A DNA stretch of 22,048 nt from Streptomyces chattanoogensis (GTDB lineage: Bacteria > Actinomycetota > Actinomycetes > Streptomycetales > Streptomycetaceae). The notes beneath the pieces are model-generated. The model saw only the letters and a list, made by a program, of their open reading frames with translations, had not been told where the DNA came from and did no database searches. Both the position numbers and the translations under genes were made by a program. Positions 14,027 to 21,205 of this stretch are shown here, in pieces. How positions within the stretch are numbered: position 1 is the first letter of the stretch; every line of letters starts with the position of its first letter. The stretch is taken from positions 1 through 22,048 of the forward strand of contig NZ_LGKG01000186.1 in the NCBI RefSeq assembly GCF_001294335.1, given 5' to 3'.

Positions 14027-15338
14027 GCACCAGCGTGGCGCCCGCGTCGCGCCAGGCGATGATGCCGCCGGCCAGGCTGCGCACGTCGGGGTGGCCCATG
14101 CGGGTCAGCAGGGCGGCGTATCGGGCGGATTTCTCGCCGACCGGACAGGCCAGCAGTACGGGCTGCCGCTTGCTGAAGGGCAGGCCGCCCCGCAGGAGTT
14201 CGTCGAACAGCTCGTCGACGATGTTGACCGATCCCTCGATGTGCAGGGCGGCGTAGGCGAAGGGGCTGCGCAGATCGATGACGAGCGGCCGCTCCGCCGC
14301 GATCCACTTCTGGGCGTCGGCGGTGTCGATGATGTCGGCGGCTCGTACCTCGGCGTCGGTGAGCGTGGCCACGGAATTCATCAGCGGCGGGCGGCCCAGC
14401 AGCTCCGGCCGACGGTCCCGTACGTAGCTGAGATAGCTCTCCATCCGGTCGCAGACGATGAACACGGCCGTCTTACGGCCTGTCAGCTCGGTGTCGAGCG
14501 GGCGCAGATGGCGCACGGTGCCGAAGTACGCCGCGCCGCCGGTGGGCCCGGCGAGTATCCCGCAGCGGCGGACGAGGGTCAGCATCCCGTCGATGGCCTC
14601 ACCGGAGCCGACCGGTTCGATCGTGTCGTACGTGGCGGGGTCGAACAGTCCCACCTCGTGCACCTCGTCGGTATTGCGGATACCCGGAATGAAGTCCGAC
14701 TTCTGTCCGACCAGTCCCACGACGCGTACCGCCGGATCGTGGTCGCGCAGCACCCTGGCGACCCCGGTGGACGAACCCGCGGTGCCCACACAGGCGATGA
14801 ACCAGTCCGGGGCCCGGCCGTCGAGGTCCGCCAGGATTTCCGGTCCGGTGCCGGTCTCGTGTGCTTCGGTGTTGAGCGCGTTGAAGTACTGATCGGTGTG
14901 GAGATGTGCACTGCCGGGCCGGGTCAGCTCCTGGTGGAAGCGGGTCAACGGGTCATCGGTGTCGGTCGGATCGAGGCACTCGGTCCGACCGGGCAGCTCC
15001 TCGATCTCGGCGCCCAGCAGGAGGAGCAGCTCCTTGATCTCCGGGACCCGCATCCGGTTGGTGACGCTCTTGAACGACAGGTCGTGCATGCCCGCGATGA
15101 CGGCCAGCGCCTTGGCGGTGTTCCCGCTCGACAGCTCGACGAGCGTCTCGCCCCGCTCCCGGGCGCCGGGGAGGCCGGGCCGTGCCATGTTCCAGGCGGC
15201 GCGGTCCTTGACCGAGCCGAAGGGGTTGAGCATCTCCAGCTTCGCGTAGAGGTCGATATTGCGCAGGCCGTGGACGGCCGGGTCGATGCGTATGAGCGGG
15301 GTGTTGCCTATGGCATCGGTGATGCTGTCGTACCTCAT
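14019..15338 (-). CDS. Cysteine synthase-like PLP enzyme fused to a rhodanese domain
   Basis: 439 residues in two domains. Residues 1-~315 are fold-type II beta-replacement enzyme: Schiff-base K44 in NPFGSVKDRAAW, substrate loop SSGNTAKA (~70-77, usually TSGNTG), PLP phosphate loop GTAGSSTG (~185-192) and GPTGGAA. Residues ~325-439 are rhodanese with the loop VLLACPVGEKSARY, catalytic C398. The first domain resembles CysK and the SbnA/Y4xP group that makes diaminopropionate precursors for metallophores. The fused rhodanese implies persulfide delivery, perhaps from the SufS-like neighbour. Its ATG overlaps the upstream gene's stop (ATGA), so synthesis is coupled. It could make cysteine or a thio-analogue, or use an amine nucleophile; the sequence alone cannot decide. 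Confidence 0.85.
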   Translation of the reverse strand: MRYDSITDAIGNTPLIRIDPAVHGLRNIDLYAKLEMLNPFGSVKDRAAWNMARPGLPGARERGETLVELSSGNTAKALAVIAGMHDLSFKSVTNRMRVPEIKELLLLLGAEIEELPGRTECLDPTDTDDPLTRFHQELTRPGSAHLHTDQYFNALNTEAHETGTGPEILADLDGRAPDWFIACVGTAGSSTGVARVLRDHDPAVRVVGLVGQKSDFIPGIRNTDEVHEVGLFDPATYDTIEPVGSGEAIDGMLTLVRRCGILAGPTGGAAYFGTVRHLRPLDTELTGRKTAVFIVCDRMESYLSYVRDRRPELLGRPPLMNSVATLTDAEVRAADIIDTADAQKWIAAERPLVIDLRSPFAYAALHIEGSVNIVDELFDELLRGGLPFSKRQPVLLACPVGEKSARYAALLTRMGHPDVRSLAGGIIAWRDAGATLVRD

Positions 15339-16804
15339 TGTTCATGCCCCCCATGGCAGTTGATCGGCCAGTACTCGTCGTCGAGACGCCATTGCCAGGT
15401 GCCGGCGTCCCGGTGCACGGCTACGGTGCGGGCGAGGGGCTGCCGCTGGGCCCGGGTGGCGTTGAAGTCCATGCAGTAGCCCGCCGTGTTCGCGAAGGCG
15501 AGCAGGTCGCCCGGCCGGGGCAGGCGTGGCAGGTGGACCATCCGACGGGTGATCAGGTCTGCCTCAAGGCACAGGCTGCCGGTCAGGTACACCCCTACGG
15601 GTCCGCCGGGCTCAGGGGGAGCGCCATCGCGGGGCAGGAGCAAGGGGTCCATGAGGACACCGTGTTCCTCCAGGCTCACGTCGCTCGCCGTCATCCCAAG
15701 GCGTATGAGGTGGTGGTCCCCGGACTCGGTACCGCGCACCTCCTGCACCCGTGCCAGGGACAGCCCGCACTGGTCGGCCAGCGCCCTGCCGGGTTCGATG
15801 TACAGGTCGTACAGGTTCTCCAGCAGCAGTGTGCCCAGCGGGCGGCCCAGGGACGGTGCGGGCGTCGACAGCAGTGTGTCGAGGTAGGCGGGTCCGGCGA
15901 CCGGGCGGTGGGCCGGGTAGAGGCTCAGGGCCCCGCGGAGGGTGCCGTTCGCGGCGTGCAGACCGTAGCCGTGCCCGCCCCAGGTCAGGGGCGGGCGGCG
16001 CCCCAGGACGGCGAGGGCCAGTTCGGTGGTGTAGCGGTCCCACTGGGCGCCGTGGGCGAGGTAGTTCACGCCGTATCCGCCACCGGTGTCGATGGCGCGC
16101 GGCTCGAACCCCCGGCGCCGGAGCTCGTTCATCGCATGGAGGCAGCCTTCGAGCGCGAGGGCCTTCTCGTCGAGGCTGGTGGTGTCGAGGTGGTAGGCGA
16201 CGCCGGTCGGCTCGACGGCGTCCCGGAGGCGCTCGACCGCGTCCAGCAGCCGGTCCAGCCCCCGTACGGAGGTACCGAAACGGCTCTGCCGGGAGAGCAC
16301 CTTGATGCCGGAGGCTCCGAAATCCGACAGCCGCAGCAGGACCCGCACACGGGGCAGCGCGTGCTTGCGTACGAGGGTGGCGATGTCCTCCAGCTCCCCT
16401 TGCCCATCCGCGCTGACGGTGACCCCGGTGAGCACGGCGAGCCACCGGAACTGCGGATCCTTGGGGCCGGTCGCCACGATCCGGTCCGGGGTGAAGCCGG
16501 AACCGAGAGCATGCTGGAGCTCGCCCAGCGATGCCACGTCGACGGCGGCGTCCGTGGCAGCGAGTCGTCGCACCAGGGCACTGGAACCGTTCGCCTTGTG
16601 CGCGAAGAACACCTGCCCGGCGAGCCTGTGCCGACGCAGGACGCTGCGGAAGCGTTCGATGTTCTCCGCGATCCGGTCGGGCAGCAGGACATTGAGGGGG
16701 GAGCCCAGTGCGTCGACCAGTGTGTGAAGGAACGCGGGTGACTCCAGCAAGGACGAGAGCGGCGGTTCGAGGCCCGGCTCCAGGTACAAGGGGTCACCGT
16801 GCAT
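15335..16804 (-). CDS. Y4yA-type fold-III PLP decarboxylase-like enzyme
   Basis: 489 residues. The alanine-racemase-like barrel has Schiff-base K70 (FFAHKANGSSALVRRL), SDFGASGIKVLSRQSRFG, the phosphate loop DTGGGYGVNY and IEPGRALADQCG. The C-terminal beta domain has GSLCLEADLI and DLLAFANTAGYCMDFN, as in diaminopimelate/ornithine decarboxylases. The overall pattern fits the Y4yA group, and functionally it parallels SbnH, the decarboxylase of staphyloferrin B synthesis. I start at ATG 16804, which has AGGAGG nine bases upstream; GTG 16834 lies upstream of that site and is less likely. The product is inferred to be a decarboxylated amino acid or conjugate in the same pathway as the downstream PLP enzymes. 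Confidence 0.85.
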   Translation of the reverse strand: MHGDPLYLEPGLEPPLSSLLESPAFLHTLVDALGSPLNVLLPDRIAENIERFRSVLRRHRLAGQVFFAHKANGSSALVRRLAATDAAVDVASLGELQHALGSGFTPDRIVATGPKDPQFRWLAVLTGVTVSADGQGELEDIATLVRKHALPRVRVLLRLSDFGASGIKVLSRQSRFGTSVRGLDRLLDAVERLRDAVEPTGVAYHLDTTSLDEKALALEGCLHAMNELRRRGFEPRAIDTGGGYGVNYLAHGAQWDRYTTELALAVLGRRPPLTWGGHGYGLHAANGTLRGALSLYPAHRPVAGPAYLDTLLSTPAPSLGRPLGTLLLENLYDLYIEPGRALADQCGLSLARVQEVRGTESGDHHLIRLGMTASDVSLEEHGVLMDPLLLPRDGAPPEPGGPVGVYLTGSLCLEADLITRRMVHLPRLPRPGDLLAFANTAGYCMDFNATRAQRQPLARTVAVHRDAGTWQWRLDDEYWPINCHGGHEQ

Positions 16805-16927
16805 CCAGGCGTTCCTCCTCGGTGAGGATGACACGTCGCTATCGGAGTCCAGCCCTCATCTCTTTCCAACCGCGGGGCCGTTTACGCCCGCCCGAGGCGT
16901 GTCGGGTTCGTTCGCGCCGGCGACCGG

Positions 16928-17479
16928 TCAGACGGTGAGGACCATCAGGATGTCGTCGCGGTCGTCGCCGGGAGCGAGCCGTAGCGCCCCGGGCCAGCGG
17001 CCGATCTCCCGCCATCCCAGACGGCGGTAGAACTCCTCCAGCCCCATGCCCGCCCGGGCGGCGAGGTGGAGTTGTTCAAGGCCCATCTCTTCCCGCGCCA
17101 GGTCCTGGACGCGGTGCATCAGCGCGGTGCCGATGCCGCGACCACGGAAGCGCGGGTGCGTCTGGAGGTGGTTGAGTTCGCCCCAGTGCGCGATGAAGGG
17201 GTGCGGGTCACGGCGTACGACCAGCCATCCCGCCAGGTCACCCTCGATGGTGGCGAGCAGCAGCCGGCCGCGTTGCGGATCGAGCCCGGCGATCAACTCG
17301 TCGACCGCCGGTGCGACTTCTTCGGTGCCCACCGGAGGAGGGGGGAACCCGAGCGGTACGACAGCGCCGCCTGCGTTGCTCACGACCGTCCAGCACTCGA
17401 TCAGCTCCCGCCTCTGTTCGGGGTTGATCTCCCACGGGTGGATGATCTGGGTGAATTCGGGCGCAGTGCGCTCAGTCAT
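16928..17479 (-). CDS. GNAT-family N-acetyltransferase
   Basis: 183 residues. Acetyl-CoA binding motif A is LQTHPRFRGRGIGTALMHRV, with the R-G-x-G-I-G loop; the later EEFYRRLGWREIGRWP is the usual C-terminal GNAT strand-helix. It should acetylate a small amine. It is the first gene downstream of the 17.7 kb promoter/dyad; the Y4yA gene follows after 123 nt, so it may belong to the same pathway (protecting or tailoring an amine) or be a resistance function. Start ATG 17479 has GGGAGG eight bases upstream; the open frame further up is leader sequence. Confidence 0.85.
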   Translation of the reverse strand: MTERTAPEFTQIIHPWEINPEQRRELIECWTVVSNAGGAVVPLGFPPPPVGTEEVAPAVDELIAGLDPQRGRLLLATIEGDLAGWLVVRRDPHPFIAHWGELNHLQTHPRFRGRGIGTALMHRVQDLAREEMGLEQLHLAARAGMGLEEFYRRLGWREIGRWPGALRLAPGDDRDDILMVLTV

Positions 17480-17544
17480 GAGGTCACCCTCCCAGAGGTG
17501 GGCAGGAAGCTGTGATGGAGCGCTCCCAAGCGTCGCCCGGGGCT

Positions 17545-17607
17545 GGACTGCCCTTTCGGATATGCCGGGTTGGGCAGTGCCGTGGCTGCGACCACTGCCC
17601 AACCCGG
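17545..17607 (-). promoter_or_regulatory. Leader with 15-bp stem-loop and competing pairing partner
   Basis: On the minus strand, arm A (17607-17593) and arm A' (17579-17565) are perfectly complementary over 15 bp with a 13-nt loop. A further GGGCAGTCC (17553-17545) could pair with ACTGCCC of arm A' instead. Such alternative pairing in a ~200-nt leader is what attenuators look like. Closer to the GNAT start, CACCTC and GAGGGTG could also pair and cover the ribosome site. Confidence 0.5.
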
Positions 17608-17684
17608 AGTCCTCGCGTCTTCGGTGCGAGCTCGGGGCGCTCGCGGCCGTGTTCAGGGGGGCATCTCTCGGCGACGCGGCACTC

Positions 17685-17714
17685 AGGATAAATGGAAATG
17701 GATGCCATTTGCAA
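17685..17714 (-). promoter_or_regulatory. Candidate promoter with 21-bp dyad operator for the GNAT-PLP operon
   Basis: The dyad tggaaatgg-atg-ccatttgca (17693-17713) matches in 8 of 9 arm positions. On the minus strand it falls between -35-like TTGCAA (17714-17709) and -10-like TATCCT (17690-17685), 18 bp apart. It also reads as a 7-1-7 AAATGGa-t-gCCATTT, a Fur-family-style spacing, but it is not the standard Zur sequence. The predicted transcript would start near 17678, about 200 nt before the GNAT gene. Confidence 0.55.
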
Positions 17715-17811
17715 TATGGGAGATGGTGGCGCACAGACGCATCCCGGCGCCGCCCCGGCAAGAGGCCCGGCACCTCCCGGACTCATCGACGCGGAGTTCA
17801 CTCCTACGGAT

Positions 17812-17861
17812 CGGCAAAGCCGAGGGGAGCGTGCACCGTGCGGTGCACGCTCCCTTTGCCG
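17812..17861 (-). terminator. Two-tier terminator after the PepSY gene
   Basis: An outer 8-bp stem cggcaaag/ctttgccg (17812-17819, 17854-17861) and an inner 14-bp stem gggagcgtgcaccg/cggtgcacgctccc (17825-17838, 17841-17854) are separated by a bulge and share one boundary base. It starts 9 nt beyond the PepSY stop and should isolate that gene from the GNAT operon. Confidence 0.85.
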
Positions 17862-17869
17862 TACAGGTG

Positions 17870-19354
17870 TCAGCCGAAGAAGCGTCGCAGACGCGCGATC
17901 CGGCGGATGAGCAACCAGTCCAGGATCAGGATGAGCACCATGGACAGGCCGGCGAGCGGCATGGCCAGGCCGAGGACCAGCATGAGGACGGCGACCGCGC
18001 GGGTGACCCTGGCATCCTGCGCCCGGCGGGGCGCGCCGAGGGCCTTGCCAGTCGGGCGGCGGCGCCACCACATCACCATTCCGCTTACCGCCATGCCGAT
18101 GACGCCCAGGCAGGTGCCGAGGGCGACCAGCAGGTTGGGCAGGCCGAAGCGCTCGCCCTGGTGGAGGGCGATGCCCTGCTCGACCAGCTTCGACAGGAAG
18201 CCGTACTGCGGCCAGCCGTAGGAGGCGAGCACCTTGCCGGAGTACTGGTCGAGGAAGAGCGTGCGCTGCTTGGCGGGGTCGGCCTCGGACTTGCCGGAGA
18301 TCGTGTAGACACCCTTCGGGCCCTGCGGAAGGGTCACGGTGAAGGTGCCGGGAACGCGGTGGCGGTGCGCGATGGCGACGGCTCGCTCGATGGGCAGGCT
18401 GCCCGGCGCGGCATGGCTTGTAGCCGTCTCGCCATGCCCTGTGTGACCCTCATGGCCTGCGTGCTCGCCGGCCGATTGCGAGCTCGGCACCTGGAGCTTC
18501 TCCGCAGCCCAGGGTACGGAGGTGTCCGGGTTGGTCGTGAGCCGATCGGCAGTCTTGGGAACGGTCGAGGAGACCTTGTAGTCCCAGGCGCTCGGGGCCT
18601 GCTGCTTGGTCGCGGTGATGATCTTCTGGAGCTGGTCTCCCCAGACGCCGGTCCAGGGCAGGCCGGTGGCGATGAGTATCAGTAGGAAGACGGAGAGAAC
18701 CGCACCGGCGGTGGCGTGCCAGCGGCGCAGGCCACGGCGGCCGGTCCGGCCACGGGTCGAGCGGGTGCGCCACCACAGGTACAGGCCCGTGAAGGTGAGG
18801 ATCGCCGCCCAGGATGCGGTCAGCTCCATCAGGCGGTCACCGACGGTCCCGGAGAGCAGGTTTCCGTGGAGCTCGCGGACGGTGTGCATGAAGGTCTTGC
18901 CGTTGTCGACGGATCCCAGCACCTTGCCGTCGTACGGATTCACGTACACAGAGACCGTCGGGGCCCACTCGCCGCCGCCGTCCGCGGCAAGGGTGACCAT
19001 CGTGCTGTGGTCGCGGTCGCTGGGCGGGGTCACCGACTGGATGGTCGCCTCGGGCTTCGCCTTCCGTACGGCGTCCACCTGCTCGGCCAGCGGCACCGGC
19101 CTGGCGTTCTCGGCGGCCTGGACGGTGCGCAGGTCCTTGTAGACCCAGTCCTCGTAGGCGGGCTTGAACAGGTAGATGCCGCCGGTGACGGCGAGGAGCA
19201 CCAGCAGGGGGGTGATGAGCAGGCCGGCGTAGAAGTGCCAGCGCCACAGCGTCTTGTAGAGCTGGTTACGGGACGGCCGTGTGCGGTCGCTGCCGCTGTT
19301 GCTGTCCGGGTCGGTTTGGGTTCTGTCGTCGGACAGGCTGGGGACGTGCGTCAT
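17870..19354 (-). CDS. PepSY-domain membrane protein (PepSY_TM family)
   Basis: 494 residues from ATG 19354 (GTG 19378 would add eight). The PepSY_TM architecture is a first helix YAGLLITPLLVLLAVTGGIY after a conserved LYKTLWRWHFYAG, a PepSY region (YVNPYDGKVLGSVDNGKTFM), HTVRELHGNLL with paired His, further helices (SWAAILTFTGLYLWW, AGAVLSVFLLILIATG), a second PepSY region (FLDQYSGKVLASYGWPQYG), then helices to the C-terminus. The family includes ferric-siderophore reductases and heme/copper-associated membrane oxidoreductases; conserved intramembrane His suggest heme. An extracytoplasmic His run, HAGHEGHTGHGE, is an extra metal-binding feature. The upstream neighbour is a Met/His-rich membrane protein. 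I see no Zur box; copper or iron could equally be its metal. Confidence 0.85.
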   Translation of the reverse strand: MTHVPSLSDDRTQTDPDSNSGSDRTRPSRNQLYKTLWRWHFYAGLLITPLLVLLAVTGGIYLFKPAYEDWVYKDLRTVQAAENARPVPLAEQVDAVRKAKPEATIQSVTPPSDRDHSTMVTLAADGGGEWAPTVSVYVNPYDGKVLGSVDNGKTFMHTVRELHGNLLSGTVGDRLMELTASWAAILTFTGLYLWWRTRSTRGRTGRRGLRRWHATAGAVLSVFLLILIATGLPWTGVWGDQLQKIITATKQQAPSAWDYKVSSTVPKTADRLTTNPDTSVPWAAEKLQVPSSQSAGEHAGHEGHTGHGETATSHAAPGSLPIERAVAIAHRHRVPGTFTVTLPQGPKGVYTISGKSEADPAKQRTLFLDQYSGKVLASYGWPQYGFLSKLVEQGIALHQGERFGLPNLLVALGTCLGVIGMAVSGMVMWWRRRPTGKALGAPRRAQDARVTRAVAVLMLVLGLAMPLAGLSMVLILILDWLLIRRIARLRRFFG

Positions 19355-19462
19355 TGCCAGTTGTCTTTCTCGTTCCACGTGGCCGGTCAGTGCCCGGGCC
19401 GCGTGTGATCACAAAGGAAGGACCGACGGCGTGGCGGGAGCGCGAAGCCGCCGGTGAGCGGG

Positions 19463-19487
19463 GATGGGCGTACCTATCGCCATCCGG
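19463..19487. repeat. Imperfect hairpin upstream of the PepSY gene
   Basis: ggatgggcg and cgccatcc flank tacctat. It lies in the 238-bp gap (19355-19592) between the Met/His-rich membrane protein and the PepSY gene, on whose transcript it would be leader or inter-gene RNA. Nothing else recognisable is in this gap. Confidence 0.4.
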
Positions 19488-19592
19488 TGAAGCCGCGTGC
19501 GTCGCGCCGGGCGCCGCAGGCAGCCCACGTCGGGGCAGGCCAATGCGGTGCAGCGCCCGGACCCCACGGGGTCGGGCCAGGCACGCGGGTGA

Positions 19593-20390
19593 TCAGTACG
19601 AGAAGGACAGGGGTGGGCCGCGGCGGATGAGGGTGTGCCTGACGAGGGGGAGTTGGGGCGGGATGGTCGCGGCCCGTTGCCGTATCCGGTGTGGTGCGCA
19701 GTGGCCGAGCGGTGCCGTCGGACCCGCGGCGAAGAGGGCCAGTAGTCGGTGCACGGTCCGGTCGGCTGCCGTACGCAGTGTTCTGAGCAGGGCGAACGCC
19801 GTACGCTCGCCGCGGTGCAGCCACCAGGCGCACACGAGTGCCGCGGCGAGGTGCGCCGCGATCATCCCGGTGCCGGAATGGTGCATGGACGGCATGGCGT
19901 GCGTGTGGAGGGAGCCCGGTGCCAGGCCCGCGTCGGGTACGACGTGCCGCATCGACCGGCCAGGGAGCCCAGGGGCCGGGTCCGCGGAACGGGAGTGGCC
20001 GCTGCACATCATCCGGCTCGCCCACAGGTCGGCCCTTGCGGGCGCGGCGGGGGGCCGCATGACCATGTTCTCCGCGGCCCCGCCCTGCTGCACGCGCGAG
20101 AAGAACAGGTGCAGCGCGCCTTGGACGGTCAGCACACCGGCTGTGATCGCGGTGAGGGAACGCTCCTTGTGGGCCGCGAGGGTCGCGGCCGCGAACACCG
20201 CCATGGCGGCCGCGGCCGAGGCCCACACGGGGAGCCCCGTGCCGGACATCAGCACATGCCCGGCCGCGGACACCGCGACGCAGACCGCGGCGAACACCGC
20301 GGCCCGGACATATCGCAGAGCAGCGGCGACAGGCATAGCCGGGACATCATGCCAACCACCGACTGCGGCCTTGCGTGCGGGGGAGTCCAT
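19593..20390 (-). CDS. Met/His-rich integral membrane protein of unknown function
   Basis: 265 residues. Hydrophobic helices cover roughly residues 20-50, 55-75, 80-100 and 175-195. Between them a long loop (~100-175) is rich in Met, His and Cys: MVMRPP, RMMCSGHSR, MRHVVPD, HTHAMPSMHHSGTGM. Such Met/His clusters are typical of copper-handling proteins, so copper is my first guess, with the PepSY protein as functional partner encoded 238 bp downstream. The C-terminal ~60 residues are basic and probably cytosolic. Start is uncertain: ATG 20390 or ATG 20336 (directly before the first helix); neither has a strong ribosome site. Confidence 0.7.
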   Translation of the reverse strand: MDSPARKAAVGGWHDVPAMPVAAALRYVRAAVFAAVCVAVSAAGHVLMSGTGLPVWASAAAAMAVFAAATLAAHKERSLTAITAGVLTVQGALHLFFSRVQQGGAAENMVMRPPAAPARADLWASRMMCSGHSRSADPAPGLPGRSMRHVVPDAGLAPGSLHTHAMPSMHHSGTGMIAAHLAAALVCAWWLHRGERTAFALLRTLRTAADRTVHRLLALFAAGPTAPLGHCAPHRIRQRAATIPPQLPLVRHTLIRRGPPLSFSY

Positions 20391-20578
20391 CGCGTTCGAT
20401 GAGGACCCGGCACCGCTGTCGACGCCAGGCGCCGCGGGTTTGCGTCAGCAGGTTCCCGGGCGTCGCGGTGCGGGTGGCCCGGCGCCGCTCCGCCCCACCC
20501 TGCGCGACGTTGAGCGGGTCGGACGCGGTGCCCGCCCCCGGCTTTGGTGGGGTCGGGCGTCAGTGCGGCGCGATGAAG

Positions 20579-20600
20579 GTCACCAACTGCTCTTGGTGAC
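20579..20600. terminator. Hairpin spanning the rpsN stop codon
   Basis: gtcaccaa and ttggtgac (20579-20586 and 20593-20600) form a perfect 8-bp stem with a 6-nt loop, so the last codons and stop of rpsN lie inside it. It may act as a terminator or mRNA end stabiliser. No T-tract follows. Confidence 0.45.
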
Positions 20601-20885
20601 GCCGGGGAGCTCCCCGGCGTGGGCCATTTCGCGTACCCGGATGCGGGAGAGGCCGAAGGCGCGCAGATGGCCGCGAGGGCGTCCGTCGACTGCGTCGCGG
20701 TTGCGGATCCGGGTGGCGCTGGCGTCGCGCGGCTGGCGGCGCAGCTCCTGCTGAGCGGCCGCGCGCTCGTCGTCGGAGGTGCCCGGATTGGCGATGACCG
20801 CCTTCAGCTCGGCGCGGCGCTCGGCGTAGCGGGCGACGATCTCGCGCCGCTGTTCATTCTTGGCGATCTTGCTCTTCTTTGCCAT
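20580..20885 (-). CDS. rpsN: 30S ribosomal protein S14, zinc-independent paralogue
   Basis: 101 residues, [20 protein letters not shown] then [20 protein letters not shown] and [20 protein letters not shown], ending VTKSSW. This is the long S14 form that lacks the CxxC...CxxC zinc ribbon of the ~61-residue S14; there is no cysteine in the protein. Under zinc limitation it substitutes for the zinc form. It is the second gene of rpmB-rpsN, its ATG sharing one base with the rpmB stop (TGATG). Confidence 0.95.
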   Translation of the reverse strand: MAKKSKIAKNEQRREIVARYAERRAELKAVIANPGTSDDERAAAQQELRRQPRDASATRIRNRDAVDGRPRGHLRAFGLSRIRVREMAHAGELPGVTKSSW

Positions 20886-21121
20886 CAGACCTTTCCTCCC
20901 TGGTTGCGGATGCGGGCCACGGCGGCCTCGATGCCGATCGTGTCGACGGTCTTGATGCCCTTGGTGCTGAGGGTGAGCCGGATGTAGCGGTTCTCGCTCG
21001 GGAGCCAGTAGCGCTTGCGCTGGATGTTGGGGTCGAACCGGCGCGAGGTGCGGCGGTGCGAGTGGGAGATGGTCTTGCCGAAGCCGGGTTGCCGGCCGGT
21101 GAGTTGGCAGTGGGCGGACAT
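20885..21121 (-). CDS. rpmB: 50S ribosomal protein L28, zinc-independent paralogue
   Basis: 78 residues. [20 protein letters not shown], then [20 protein letters not shown] is the L28 signature. Only one cysteine remains (C5), so the zinc site of the C-plus form is lost. The start ATG 21121 has a GAGGG ribosome site. The Zur box at 21171-21187 lies 50 bp upstream, shared with the divergent rpmG start. It is translationally coupled to rpsN. Confidence 0.95.
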   Translation of the reverse strand: MSAHCQLTGRQPGFGKTISHSHRRTSRRFDPNIQRKRYWLPSENRYIRLTLSTKGIKTVDTIGIEAAVARIRNQGGKV

Positions 21122-21170
21122 GGTCCCTCTTGATCGTGTGTGGGCGGTACGGCAGCACCGTAGCAGCTAG

Positions 21171-21187
21171 ATGAAAATGAAAACCAC
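21171..21187. promoter_or_regulatory. Zur-like box between rpmB and the rpmG chimera
   Basis: atgaaaatgaaaaccac has a perfect left half followed by a second overlapping left-type half (atgaaaac) and a poor right half. A TATGCT (21193-21198) on the plus strand could be a -10 element only 8 bases before the rpmG ATG. The site would control both divergent transcripts. Confidence 0.6.
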
Positions 21188-21205
21188 TTGTGTATGCTGC
21201 TCGGC

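Noticed and set aside
13938..15479. 513-codon plus-strand frame opposite the cysteine synthase and class V genes
   Set aside because: Antisense shadow: the opposite strand has overlapping genes with clear PLP motifs.
11963..17479. Known zincophore pathways (coelibactin NRPS, EDDS)
   Set aside because: No NRPS modules, and no ornithine cyclodeaminase-like SbnB partner or other EDDS genes in the window; only the CysK-like element is shared.
17480..17678. Known riboswitch (cobalamin, SAM, or metal type) in the GNAT leader
   Set aside because: The stem arrangement does not show the conserved boxes of those classes; kept only as an unclassified structured leader.
19279..20754. 491-codon plus-strand frame
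   Set aside because: Runs across the PepSY 5' end, a gap and the membrane protein in antisense; composition (Ala/Arg/Thr, many Cys) is that of a shadow frame.
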